Part shown: positions 35,243 through 44,550 of the stretch, piece after piece
Position numbering within the stretch: the first letter of the stretch is position 1
Layout of the letters: each line of letters begins with the position of its first letter
Source of the DNA: Myroides profundi
GTDB taxonomy: Bacteria; Bacteroidota; Bacteroidia; Flavobacteriales; Flavobacteriaceae
Reading direction: 5' to 3'
DNA length: 64,000 bases
NCBI RefSeq assembly: GCF_000833025.1
Contig: NZ_CP010817.1
Location: 3,844,001 to 3,908,000 of the forward strand
Notes under the pieces: model-generated
Told to the model about the DNA's origin: nothing
Databases searched by the model: none
What the model saw: only the letters and a program-made list of their open reading frames with translations
Program-made: the position numbers and the translations under genes

Positions 35243-36784
35243 ATGAATCCGAAAATAAATAAATTACAAGAAATACAAGCCCAAGCTAAATTAGGCGGAG
35301 GGCAAAAAAGAATAGATACACAACACAGCAAAGGAAAGCTTACTGCTCGTGAACGTGTAGAATACCTACTAGACGAAGGTTCATTCGAAGAGATCGGTAT
35401 GTTAGTGACACACCGTACGACCGACTTCGGTATGGATAAAGAAGTATATCACGGAGATGGTGTAGTGACTGGATATGGAACGATCAATGGTCGCTTAGTC
35501 TATGTATTCGCACAAGACTTTACCGTATTCGGAGGAGCACTTTCTGAAACGCATGCAGAGAAAATCTGTAAAGTAATGGATATGGCACTTAAAATGGGTG
35601 CGCCAATGATAGGTCTAAACGATTCTGGAGGAGCACGTATACAAGAAGGTGTAAGATCATTAGGTGGATATGCAGATATCTTTTACCGCAATGTACAAGC
35701 ATCTGGTGTGATACCTCAGCTATCTGCTATTATGGGACCATGTGCTGGAGGAGCAGTATATTCTCCTGCGATGACTGACTTCACGATGATGGTAGAAGGG
35801 TCTAGTTATATGTTCGTAACAGGACCTAACGTTGTAAAAACAGTAACTAATGAAGAGGTAACTTCAGAAGAATTAGGAGGAGCGAGTACTCACTCTACGA
35901 AATCTGGAGTAGCTCATACGACGTCTCCTAACGATGTAGCCTGTCTAGAGGATGTAAAAACGCTATTGTCTTATATGCCTCAAAACAATATGGAGAAGCC
36001 GATGAGTCTTCCTTATACTGCAGGCGAAGAGTATAGATATGAACTAGATGAGATAGTACCTGAGAGCTCTAATAAGCCTTATGATATGAAAGAGGTAATT
36101 AATCATATCATAGATGAGGATTCTTTCTTCGAAATACACAAAGACTACGCTGAGAATATCGTAGTAGGTTTCGCTAGACTAGGAGGTAAAAGTGTAGGTA
36201 TTGTGGCTAATAATCCTATGTTCTTAGCAGGATGTTTAGATGTAAACAGTTCTATTAAAGCTGCTCGTTTCACTAGATTCTGTGATGCTTTTAATATTCC
36301 TCTATTAGTCTTAGTAGACGTACCTGGATTCTTACCTGGTACAGATCAGGAGTGGAATGGTATCATCGTACACGGTGCTAAGTTACTGTATGCATTAAGT
36401 GAAGCTACAGTGCCTAAAGTAACTGTGATTACTCGTAAAGCCTACGGAGGTGCTTATGACGTAATGAACTCTAAACACATCGGAGCAGATATGAACTTTG
36501 CGTGGCCAAATGCCGAAATCGCAGTAATGGGAGCTAAAGGAGCTAGTGAGATTATCTTTAAAAAAGAAATAGCAGAAGCAGTAGATCCTGTAGCAAAACT
36601 AGCTGAGAAAGAAGCTGAATATGCAGACAAATTTGCTACTCCATACAGAGCAGCACAACGAGGATTCATTGATGAAGTAATTCTTCCTCATGAGACTCGT
36701 AGAAAACTGCTTAAGGCATTCTCTATGTTAGAACATAAAGAAGTAAATATGCCAAACAGAAAACACGGAAACATTCCTCTTTAA
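35243..36784 (+). CDS. Acyl-CoA (probably propionyl-CoA) carboxylase, carboxyltransferase subunit
   Basis: Transfers CO2 from carboxybiotin to an acyl-CoA. The 513-residue protein contains both crotonase-fold halves in one chain, as in PccB, with [63 protein letters not shown] and [11 protein letters not shown]. Propionyl-CoA is the best guess because PccB-type subunits of this size are so annotated in relatives; acetyl-CoA cannot be excluded. Last gene of the three-gene operon. Confidence 0.92.
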   Translation: MNPKINKLQEIQAQAKLGGGQKRIDTQHSKGKLTARERVEYLLDEGSFEEIGMLVTHRTTDFGMDKEVYHGDGVVTGYGTINGRLVYVFAQDFTVFGGALSETHAEKICKVMDMALKMGAPMIGLNDSGGARIQEGVRSLGGYADIFYRNVQASGVIPQLSAIMGPCAGGAVYSPAMTDFTMMVEGSSYMFVTGPNVVKTVTNEEVTSEELGGASTHSTKSGVAHTTSPNDVACLEDVKTLLSYMPQNNMEKPMSLPYTAGEEYRYELDEIVPESSNKPYDMKEVINHIIDEDSFFEIHKDYAENIVVGFARLGGKSVGIVANNPMFLAGCLDVNSSIKAARFTRFCDAFNIPLLVLVDVPGFLPGTDQEWNGIIVHGAKLLYALSEATVPKVTVITRKAYGGAYDVMNSKHIGADMNFAWPNAEIAVMGAKGASEIIFKKEIAEAVDPVAKLAEKEAEYADKFATPYRAAQRGFIDEVILPHETRRKLLKAFSMLEHKEVNMPNRKHGNIPL

Positions 36785-36794
36785 TAAATTCAAT

Positions 36795-36829
36795 AGCCCT
36801 TTAGATATGTAACTAAAGGGCTTTTTTTA
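36795..36829 (+). terminator. Terminator of the carboxylase operon
   Basis: AGCCCTTTAG / CTAAAGGGCT stem, 8-base loop, seven T. Confidence 0.9.
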
Positions 36830-37039
36830 TCTACTTCTCCCTCCCTACTCAAAGGCTTTCTATTCCCTAATCCTTATTCTCTTATTTCTTAAAATCAGCC
36901 TTCATTTTCTTAAAAAAACACCTATACAAATTAACACCAAAGAAGCAAAAAAGAACACTCAATACTATTTTAGCCAAAAAGAGTTAATTAAATATTGATT
37001 TTTAAACATATAAGTATATTTTATTTGTTAAATAAAAAC

Positions 37040-37047
37040 TATATTTG
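37040..37047 (+). promoter_or_regulatory. Possible -7 element of the DUF4190-like gene
   Basis: TATATTTG 21 bases before the ATG at 37069; the nearest TTG is too close (12 bases) to be a normal -33. Confidence 0.35.
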
Positions 37048-37068
37048 ATCTAATAAAATAAAACCACT

Positions 37069-37629
37069 ATGGAAGATAATAAAAACCTAGAAGGGAAGAA
37101 AGTTCCTGAAAATACGGAGCATACTCCTCCTCCAGTACCTTCATCTGAAGAAACTAAACACGAAGAATCTATTGTTGATAAAGTAACGTCTTCTATTGAA
37201 GAGACAGTAGACAACATAGAGAAAGAAGTTGTTGAGCCAATCGTTGAGACGATAAAAGAAGAAGTTGTTGAGCCTGTAGTAGAGGCTGCAAAAGAACTTG
37301 AGAGAGAAATAGAGCAAGAAGTTAGATCTACACCTCCTCCTCCACAACAAGGATACAATCAACAACAAGCTTATTATCCTCCTGTAGTTCCAGAAAAGAA
37401 TAATCTTGGATTAGCAGGATTTATTTTATCAATTGTTGCAATTCTTCTATTTTGGCTTCCTTTTATAAACGGAATATGCTGGTTATTAGGATTAATTTTC
37501 TCTGCTATCGGAGTATTTAGAAAACCAAAAGGATTAGCAATTGCAGGTTTAGTGATTTCACTAATAGGTGTTGTTCTCTTTATATTGACATTAACTCTTT
37601 TTGCTACAGCAGCAGTCTTAGGTAGTTAA
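37069..37629 (+). CDS. DUF4190-like membrane protein with acidic coiled-coil N-terminus
   Basis: A 186-residue protein. Residues 1-85 are acidic with repeated Glu-Val-Val-Glu-Pro-type segments (EKEVVEPIVETIKEEVVEPV), then a Pro/Gln/Tyr-rich linker (TPPPPQQGYNQQQAYYPP). Two or three membrane helices follow in a DUF4190-like domain, GLAGFILSIVAILLFWLPF and later GLAIAGLVISLIGVVLF. The repeats at protein level come from duplicated GTTGTTGAGCC-like codons. Function unknown. Monocistronic with a strong terminator. Confidence 0.82.
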   Translation: MEDNKNLEGKKVPENTEHTPPPVPSSEETKHEESIVDKVTSSIEETVDNIEKEVVEPIVETIKEEVVEPVVEAAKELEREIEQEVRSTPPPPQQGYNQQQAYYPPVVPEKNNLGLAGFILSIVAILLFWLPFINGICWLLGLIFSAIGVFRKPKGLAIAGLVISLIGVVLFILTLTLFATAAVLGS

Positions 37630-37655
37630 ACATATAACATACCCACATACTTTAT

Positions 37656-37690
37656 AAAAAGGTTGTCTAAATAGACAACCTTTTTTTTTG
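37656..37690 (+). terminator. Intrinsic terminator
   Basis: GGTTGTCT / AGACAACC stem with a four-base loop and nine T. Confidence 0.9.
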
Positions 37691-37711
37691 TATTTTGCCA
37701 AAAAATAAAGG

Positions 37712-38401
37712 ATGAAAACACTTACTGATTTAATAAACTTAGAAGAACCAGGAATTGCTCTTATCAATGAATGGCTAAACGATGCAGTAAGACCAATAGC
37801 ATTATTGTCTCAATACAATAAAGAGGTAGCTGAAGAAGCTCTCTTACAACTTCAAGTAACGACACGTTCTCCTCTAGGTGCTATAGTATATGAGACTGGA
37901 GGAATACTGATAGACAATGGATGGATCAGAGTACTAGGTGGAGGAACAGAAACACTACCTTCTAGTTATCAATGGAACAAAGGCAAAACAATAGATCAAA
38001 ACAATCAATCTAGTGGTTACTATATTATCGCATTAGATGTCTTAGGTGGCTACTTCTGTATCAATAGTGGAGGTCTAGGAGAGGACATAGGTAAAGTATA
38101 TTACTTTGCACCAGACACATTAGACTTTGAGCCACTTGATATCAGTTATTCAGACTTAATTTATTTTTTCATAGCAGGTAATATAGATCAGTTTTATCAA
38201 GATTTTAGATGGAATACATGGAAAGAAGATACGGCACAACTTCCGTTAGACAAGGCTTTTCATATTTTCCCTCCTATGTGGACTAAAGAAGGAAAGCACA
38301 TTGATTCTACATCTATCAATCCTATTGCGATTGAAGAGTTGTATCAAATCAATAAAGACTTTAAAGAAGGTTTAAATAATATAGAAGATAAATATATATA
38401 A
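37712..38401 (+). CDS. DUF2625 family protein
   Basis: A 229-residue soluble protein. The N-terminal pattern TLTDLINLEEPGIALINEWL and RSPLGAIVYETGGILIDNGWIRVLGGG are typical of DUF2625. Members often lie beside SUKH-type immunity proteins, and here the next gene, starting immediately after the stop codon (TAA-ATG with no gap), is SMI1/KNR4-like. The molecular function is not known. Confidence 0.85.
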   Translation: MKTLTDLINLEEPGIALINEWLNDAVRPIALLSQYNKEVAEEALLQLQVTTRSPLGAIVYETGGILIDNGWIRVLGGGTETLPSSYQWNKGKTIDQNNQSSGYYIIALDVLGGYFCINSGGLGEDIGKVYYFAPDTLDFEPLDISYSDLIYFFIAGNIDQFYQDFRWNTWKEDTAQLPLDKAFHIFPPMWTKEGKHIDSTSINPIAIEELYQINKDFKEGLNNIEDKYI

Positions 38402-38893
38402 ATGAGTAAATTCAATCACTATACAGTCATACCTAATATCCATACACAATCATCAGAACTAGTATTACCATCTGTTGAGGATATTAACAATTGTGAACAA
38501 GTACTAAACTTTAATTTTGAAGAAGATTATAAGACCTATATTTTACAATATGGGGTAGGTGTACTAGGAGGCACATATATCCGTATCTATGCTCCTAATC
38601 GAATTATAACAGAGAGAAAAGAATGGTTAGAACGAGTAACGCAATACTACTTCTGGGATGATGGTAAAGATGTATTAACTAAAGAACAGGTATTAGAAGG
38701 GATTTGCATAGGAGATACTTTTGATGGAGATGAGATTATATTCTATAACAACACCTATTTTGTATTGCCTAGACATGAAGAGGACATCTATGTTTTAGGA
38801 AATAATTTATACGAAGCTATAGAATGGCTTTGTACAAAAGGAATACTAACTGAGGCGTTTTCAGAAAGAGAGTTTGAACCTTTTAATGAATAA
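38402..38893 (+). CDS. SMI1/KNR4 (SUKH) family protein
   Basis: A 163-residue protein with the SUKH pattern: LPSVEDINNCEQVLNFNFEEDYKTYILQYG near the N-terminus (in parts) followed by GVLGGTYIRIYAPNRI and GDEIIFYNNTYFVLPRHEEDIYVL. SUKH proteins commonly neutralise polymorphic contact-dependent toxins, but no toxin gene with a secretion tag is adjacent. It directly follows the DUF2625 gene and is presumably translated with it. Confidence 0.82.
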   Translation: MSKFNHYTVIPNIHTQSSELVLPSVEDINNCEQVLNFNFEEDYKTYILQYGVGVLGGTYIRIYAPNRIITERKEWLERVTQYYFWDDGKDVLTKEQVLEGICIGDTFDGDEIIFYNNTYFVLPRHEEDIYVLGNNLYEAIEWLCTKGILTEAFSEREFEPFNE

Positions 38894-39042
38894 GAATTAT
38901 TAACCACAATCGTAGTATAATATTTGTGTCAGTATTAAACTATACAAAGGTTTATTTTAACTTTTAAGCCTTTTATTTTTACTTAATTTACAGTAATTTA
39001 GTTAGGTATTCTAGGGATGATATAAACGCTTAACCATTATAT

Positions 39043-39528
39043 ATGCAAGACAAAATAACACTTTTAGAGAAGTACTTCGAAACAGGTCTATACGAAGATT
39101 TTCACTCTTTACAGAGCGATTTAGTGATTTGGGTAGATTGGAGTGATTACGATGATGCAATAGTAGAATATATAGAAACTTGTCTTCAGACAGGGCATCT
39201 ATCAGCATCTATAAAAGACCTACCAAATGAACAACTACAACTAAAGGTAAATTATGACAATAAGACTCATACTCATATCATTGTAGATAGAGATGATACG
39301 ATTATATGGCTTAACAGTATATTACAGCCTGAGTATGAAATTCGCTTTTGCAAAATATCAGATGGGTCAGATACATTAGCATTCTTACCATTAACTAGAG
39401 AACATTGGAGACAATTAGAAACTATCTATACCTTAGAAAAAATAGAAGAACACTTTGAAGCTATTCACAGTGATTCTGTTTTCTTCAATAAGGAATATGA
39501 CTTTGACGAAGATAGTTTTTTATCATAG
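39043..39528 (+). CDS. Unknown acidic protein following the SUKH gene
   Basis: A 161-residue acidic, soluble protein (WVDWSDYDDAIVEYIETCL; EYDFDEDSFLS at the end). No named domain recognised. Size, acidity and position 149 bases after the SUKH gene fit an immunity-type protein, but this is inference. It is followed by a good terminator that may end the whole DUF2625-SUKH unit. Confidence 0.65.
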   Translation: MQDKITLLEKYFETGLYEDFHSLQSDLVIWVDWSDYDDAIVEYIETCLQTGHLSASIKDLPNEQLQLKVNYDNKTHTHIIVDRDDTIIWLNSILQPEYEIRFCKISDGSDTLAFLPLTREHWRQLETIYTLEKIEEHFEAIHSDSVFFNKEYDFDEDSFLS

Positions 39529-39536
39529 AGATACTA

Positions 39537-39571
39537 AGCACCTACTCTTAATAGATAGGTGCTTTTTTATT
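39537..39571 (+). terminator. Intrinsic terminator
   Basis: AGCACCTA / TAGGTGCT stem with T-run after. Confidence 0.85.
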
Positions 39572-39720
39572 CAACCTACATAACATCAACCTCATTATTA
39601 AAATCTCATTAGAACTTAATAGTATATTTACTTTGAATAAATACAAATTACTATCTTGCGTCATAATTATACAAGGAATTAGTAACTTTGTACTAGTCAA
39701 TTCATAAACAACCAATTAAA

Positions 39721-40101
39721 GTGAAAAGAAAAATAGCAATATTTCTTATGGCACTCTTTTTAATTTCGACAACTGAGCTAGGTCAGGTGTTGAAGTTTCC
39801 TCTATTGGTTGAACATTATATTGAGCATACGACAAGTAATCCAGATTTATCTATTTGGGGATTCTTACAAATACATTACAGTGAAAGTCATAAAGAAGAA
39901 GGAGATCCTATGGATGAGAAACTACCTTTCGTTACGCACACACACTTTGTAAGTATAGTAGGTATCGTTACCCCTGCTCCAATTCTAAAAATAGACCGTA
40001 TTAAGTTCAATACACTTGACAATAAAATACACGCTTTCAACGAAGATGAAGTTGAGAGTAATTACCTATCCTCTATTTGGCAACCGCCTAAATACTGTTA
40101 A
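39721..40101 (+). CDS. Small exported His-rich protein of the metal efflux operon
   Basis: A 126-residue protein starting at GTG, with a signal peptide or single helix at 4-20. The middle is rich in His, Glu and Asp (HYSESHKEEGDPMDEKLPF and THTHF), which could bind a metal ion. The lone Cys is the last residue (PPKYC). It lies 99 bases before the efflux pump gene and on the same strand. Similar short genes precede cus-type operons in relatives as far as I remember. Role unknown; a periplasmic metal chaperone or sensor is possible. Confidence 0.6.
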   Translation: MKRKIAIFLMALFLISTTELGQVLKFPLLVEHYIEHTTSNPDLSIWGFLQIHYSESHKEEGDPMDEKLPFVTHTHFVSIVGIVTPAPILKIDRIKFNTLDNKIHAFNEDEVESNYLSSIWQPPKYC

Positions 40102-40200
40102 TACCTTATCGCAAAGAATAAGTTAACTTTCTGTGTATTTATACATGGAGAAGTTGGCTATACCTATCACGCAATTTTAACGTATTAACAGACTGAAATC

Positions 40201-43200
40201 ATGTTAAATAAAATAATTGAGTTTTCTGTAAAGAATAAACTCATCATTGGGCTATTTGTATTAGCTCTAATCGGTGTTGGTATCTACCAGACATCTAAAC
40301 TACCTATTGATGCCGTACCTGACATCACAGATAACCAAGTACAAGTTATTACTGTTGCGCCTTCTTATGGAGCTACAGATATAGAGCGATTAGTAACCTT
40401 CCCTATAGAACAAGCAAATAGTAATATTCCAGGGATTAAGAATATGAGAAGTTTCTCTCGTTTCGGATTATCTCTAGTAACTATTGTATTTGACGAGGAC
40501 GTAGATATCTATTGGGCAAGACAACAAGTAGGAGAACGCTTAAATCAAATTAAAGCAGATATTCCACAAGATATTGGACAACCAGAACTAGGTCCTATCT
40601 CTACAGGACTAGGAGAAATATACCAGTATGTAGTAAGACCCTTAGAAGGCTATGAAGATAAATATGATCTTACAGAATTGCGATCAATACAAGACTGGGT
40701 TGTTCGCCGTCAATTACTATCTGTAAAGGGAGTAGCTGAAGTAAGCAGTTTTGGAGGGAAATTAAAACAATATGAAATAGCTGTTAATTCCAACAAACTA
40801 GACGCCTATGGCATTACCATTAACGATGTGTTCTCTGCTTTAGAAAACAACAATGAGAATACAGGTGGGGCTTATATAGAAAAAGGACCAACTGTATTAT
40901 ATATACGCACAGAAGGATTAGTAGCCTCTATAGAAGATATAGAAAACATTGCTATTACTTCTAAAAATACTGAACTGCCTCTTTTAATAAGAGATGTGGC
41001 TAAAGTACAGATAGGACATGCTACACGATATGGCGCCATGACTTATAATGATAAAGGCGAAGTATCAGGAGCTGTCGTAATGATGCTTAAAGGAGAAAAC
41101 AGTAATGATGTCATCAAGAATGTCAAAGAAAAAGTAGCTGAAATCCAAAAGACTTTGCCTGAAGGCGTTGTTATAGAACCTTTCCTTGATCGTACTAAAA
41201 TGGTTAATAATGCCATCGGTACTGTAGAGACCAATCTAACTGAAGGAGCCCTTATCGTAGTATTTGTACTAGTTCTATTCTTAGGAAATATGAGAGCAGG
41301 ACTACTAGTAGCTTCTATTATACCCCTAGCGATGTTATTTGCTATTTGTATGATGAATCTTTTCGGAGTAAGTGGTAATCTAATGAGTTTAGGAGCTCTA
41401 GACTTTGGATTAATAATAGATGGAGCAGTTATTATTGTAGAAGCCGTCCTCCATCAGTTCTCCCATAACGCCAGGTATAAATCAATGAATAGACTGTCTC
41501 AAGAAGATATGAATAAGACTGTAGTACATTCAGCATCTAAGATGATGAACAGTGCAGTCTTTGGTCAGATTATCATTCTTATCGTATACATCCCTATTCT
41601 TACATTAGAAGGTATCGAAGGTAAAATGTTCAAACCGATGGCTCAGACAGTAGCCTTCGCCTTATTAGGAGCATTCTTATTATCATTAACGTATGTACCA
41701 ATGATGAGCTCTCTAATTATGAGCCGAAAAGTAACTCATAAACCAAACTTCTCTGAAAGAGTAATAGCTAAACTAGAAAAGTTCTATCAAAAATGCCTTG
41801 TCAAAGTATTAGAAATACCAAAAACAATCTATGCTATTGTAGGAGTCTTATTTGCTATTGCCCTATACATCTTATCTACTTTAGGAGGAGAGTTTATCCC
41901 TTCTCTTGAAGAAGGAGACTTTGCAGTAGATACAAAAGTATTAAATGGAAGTACATTAACCACGACTATAGAAAGTACACAAAAGACTGCACATATCCTT
42001 AAATCACGCTTCCCTGAAGTAGAGAAAGTAGTGACTAAGATCGGTAGTGCAGAAGTACCTACAGATCCTATGCCTATGGACGCTAGTGATATGATGGTTA
42101 TCCTAAAAGATAAGAAGGAATGGACATCAGCAAAGACTTTTCCAGAACTAGCAGAGAAGATGACTAAAGCATTAGAAGAAGTACCTGGGGTAACTGTAGG
42201 GTTCCAATTCCCTGTACAAATGCGTTTCAACGAATTAATGACAGGAGCTAGACAGGATGTAGTAGTCAAAGTATTCGGTGAAGACCTTGATCAATTAGCA
42301 GAAATAGCAGGTAAGATAGGCAATATAGCGAATGGTGTAAAAGGAGCTACTAACCTATATGTAGAACCTGTAACAGGAATGCCACAATTAATGATTGAGT
42401 ATAACCGTCCTGCTATTGCACGTTACAGATTATCGATAGCTGAGATTAATAGAATAGTCAATTCTTCATTAGCCGGTCAGAGCACAGGTATGGTGTATGA
42501 AGGAGAAAAGCGCTTTGACATGGTTGTTCGTATGGACGAGACCAATCGAAAAAAATTATCTGATATCGAGAATCTCTTAATCCCAACACCTTTAGGTAAT
42601 CAAGTTCCACTAAATCAATTAGCGAATGTAGAAATAAAAGAAGGTCCTAATCAAATCCAACGTGAAAATGCACAGCGTAGAATATTCGTAGGGTTTAATG
42701 TAAAAGATCGTGATGTACAGAGTATAGTAGAAGAGCTACAAGAGAAAGTAGAAGCACAAATCAAACTACCTACAGGTTATCAAATCACCTATGGAGGACA
42801 ATTCGAAAACTTAAACGAAGCAAAAGAGCGATTAGCCATAGCAGTTCCCTTAGCGCTTGTCTTGATATTCCTATTGTTGTTCTTTGCCTTTAGAGATATC
42901 AGAGAGTGTTTAATGATCTTTACTGCCATCCCTCTTTCTATCATCGGAGGTGTATTTTTATTAGCACTTAGAGGCATGCCATTCAGTATTAGTGCAGGAG
43001 TAGGCTTTATAGCTCTATTTGGTGTAGCTGTTCTAAACGGGATTGTGCTTATTGCTGAGTTTAATAGACTTCAGAAATCTGGAATAAAAAACATTGTATT
43101 CATCGTAGTTAGAGGAGCTAAATCTAGACTTCGTCCAGTATTAATGACTGCCTGTGTTGCATCCTTTGGTTTCTTACCTATGGCATTGAGTAACGGTGCA

Positions 43201-44550
43201 GGAGCAGAAGTACAACGCCCATTAGCAACAGTAGTAATCGGAGGTTTAATGTTAGCTACATTCCTTACCCTATTTATACTACCGTTGTTGTATATCACAT
43301 TTGAACAAAAATTACACTTCAGCTTTATGAAAAAGAAAAAAGCGATAACAGCTATTGCTATCTTCTTAGGACTAGGTCTTTCTGCTCAAGCGCAGACACC
43401 TATAAGTCTAGAGAATGCCCTAGCCCAAGCGATAGAGAATAACAGTACTATCCGTGCAGAAAAACTAAAAACAGAATATGCTAAAGCATTTATTAGAACA
43501 GCCACAGATATACAACAAACAACTATCACAGGAGAGTTTGGACAAATAAACGGTCCTTATACGGACAATAAATTCTCTATTGCTCAGGACTTTGCTTTTC
43601 CTACGGTATATAATAAACAGAAGAACGTATACAAAGCTGAACATCAACAAAGCATTTATAACCTTAACCTAAAGGGATATGAGCTAAAGAAAACAGTCAC
43701 TCAGAACTTCTATGACTTTATCTATTGGCAAGAAAAAGAGGCACTATTACTACGTGCAGACAGTCTGTACGCTAATTTCTACAGTAAGGCTACTCTTCGT
43801 CTACAAAAAGGAGAGAGCAATATTTTAGAGAAAACAATGGCTCAGAATCAACAACTAAGTATTCAAGCACAATTAGGTGAAGTACAAAAAACAAAACAGT
43901 TAATCCAACTTCAGCTTCAGTATTTACTAAATACATCTGAGAACATCGTTCCTTCTTTAGAACAGAAGAAGTTAGAACTGTCTAGTCTTGAAAGTGATTT
44001 AGAGAATAACCCTGTGCTACAATTGATAGAAAATCAAAAGATAATTGCACAAGAACAAACTAAACTAGAACGCTCTAAACAACTCCCTAACCTACAAGCT
44101 GCTTATAATAACAGTAGCTTTATGGGCATGGCGGCTAACGATGTGTATTACGACAGGAATAATCGTTTCCATTCTTTTCAAGTAGGTATCTCACTACCCC
44201 TATTCACTAGTGGGCAGAGAGGTCGTGTTAAGAGTGCTAAAGTAGCTGAAGAGGTAGCAGAAGCAGAATACACGATGACTAGAGACCTTATGAACTCACG
44301 TTATCAACAGTTGTTAATAGCACATCAGAACAACCAAGGTATTCTAAATAAATATGAAAGTTTCTCTTTTGATAACTCTAATACAATTACAAAGACAGCC
44401 CAATTACAATTCATCAACGGAGATATCAACTATCTAGAATATGTAATGCTGATTAACCAAGCTCTAGAAACTGTTAATAAGTACTTAGATACCCTAAAAA
44501 TGTACAATGACAATATCATCCAGATTAACTACTTAACTTCTAATAATTAA
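40201..44550 (+). CDS. CusA/CzcA-type heavy-metal RND pump fused to a TolC-like outer-membrane factor
   Basis: A 1449-residue fusion. Residues 1-1040 are a heavy-metal RND transporter with 12 helices: LPIDAVPDITDNQVQV at the N-terminus, the TM4 segment ALDFGLIIDGAVIIVEA, and the second helix bundle at 870-1035. From Met1043 the chain reads MKKKKAITAIAIFLGLGLSA followed by QAQ, a full Sec signal peptide, then a TolC-family protein to the end (ISLENALAQAIENNS and two coiled-coil stretches). With the adaptor encoded next, all three parts of a tripartite exporter are in two genes. The metal (Cu, Ag, Zn, Co or Cd) cannot be fixed. Confidence 0.93.
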   Translation: MLNKIIEFSVKNKLIIGLFVLALIGVGIYQTSKLPIDAVPDITDNQVQVITVAPSYGATDIERLVTFPIEQANSNIPGIKNMRSFSRFGLSLVTIVFDEDVDIYWARQQVGERLNQIKADIPQDIGQPELGPISTGLGEIYQYVVRPLEGYEDKYDLTELRSIQDWVVRRQLLSVKGVAEVSSFGGKLKQYEIAVNSNKLDAYGITINDVFSALENNNENTGGAYIEKGPTVLYIRTEGLVASIEDIENIAITSKNTELPLLIRDVAKVQIGHATRYGAMTYNDKGEVSGAVVMMLKGENSNDVIKNVKEKVAEIQKTLPEGVVIEPFLDRTKMVNNAIGTVETNLTEGALIVVFVLVLFLGNMRAGLLVASIIPLAMLFAICMMNLFGVSGNLMSLGALDFGLIIDGAVIIVEAVLHQFSHNARYKSMNRLSQEDMNKTVVHSASKMMNSAVFGQIIILIVYIPILTLEGIEGKMFKPMAQTVAFALLGAFLLSLTYVPMMSSLIMSRKVTHKPNFSERVIAKLEKFYQKCLVKVLEIPKTIYAIVGVLFAIALYILSTLGGEFIPSLEEGDFAVDTKVLNGSTLTTTIESTQKTAHILKSRFPEVEKVVTKIGSAEVPTDPMPMDASDMMVILKDKKEWTSAKTFPELAEKMTKALEEVPGVTVGFQFPVQMRFNELMTGARQDVVVKVFGEDLDQLAEIAGKIGNIANGVKGATNLYVEPVTGMPQLMIEYNRPAIARYRLSIAEINRIVNSSLAGQSTGMVYEGEKRFDMVVRMDETNRKKLSDIENLLIPTPLGNQVPLNQLANVEIKEGPNQIQRENAQRRIFVGFNVKDRDVQSIVEELQEKVEAQIKLPTGYQITYGGQFENLNEAKERLAIAVPLALVLIFLLLFFAFRDIRECLMIFTAIPLSIIGGVFLLALRGMPFSISAGVGFIALFGVAVLNGIVLIAEFNRLQKSGIKNIVFIVVRGAKSRLRPVLMTACVASFGFLPMALSNGAGAEVQRPLATVVIGGLMLATFLTLFILPLLYITFEQKLHFSFMKKKKAITAIAIFLGLGLSAQAQTPISLENALAQAIENNSTIRAEKLKTEYAKAFIRTATDIQQTTITGEFGQINGPYTDNKFSIAQDFAFPTVYNKQKNVYKAEHQQSIYNLNLKGYELKKTVTQNFYDFIYWQEKEALLLRADSLYANFYSKATLRLQKGESNILEKTMAQNQQLSIQAQLGEVQKTKQLIQLQLQYLLNTSENIVPSLEQKKLELSSLESDLENNPVLQLIENQKIIAQEQTKLERSKQLPNLQAAYNNSSFMGMAANDVYYDRNNRFHSFQVGISLPLFTSGQRGRVKSAKVAEEVAEAEYTMTRDLMNSRYQQLLIAHQNNQGILNKYESFSFDNSNTITKTAQLQFINGDINYLEYVMLINQALETVNKYLDTLKMYNDNIIQINYLTSNN

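Noticed and set aside
37050..37368. Long minus-strand frames opposite the DUF4190-like gene
   Set aside because: Serine- and Thr-rich or Phe/Leu/Arg-rich translations arise from the repetitive Glu/Val codons of the real plus-strand gene.
41829..42269. 146-codon minus-strand frame within the efflux pump gene
   Set aside because: Shadow of the pump reading frame with no start context and no homology.
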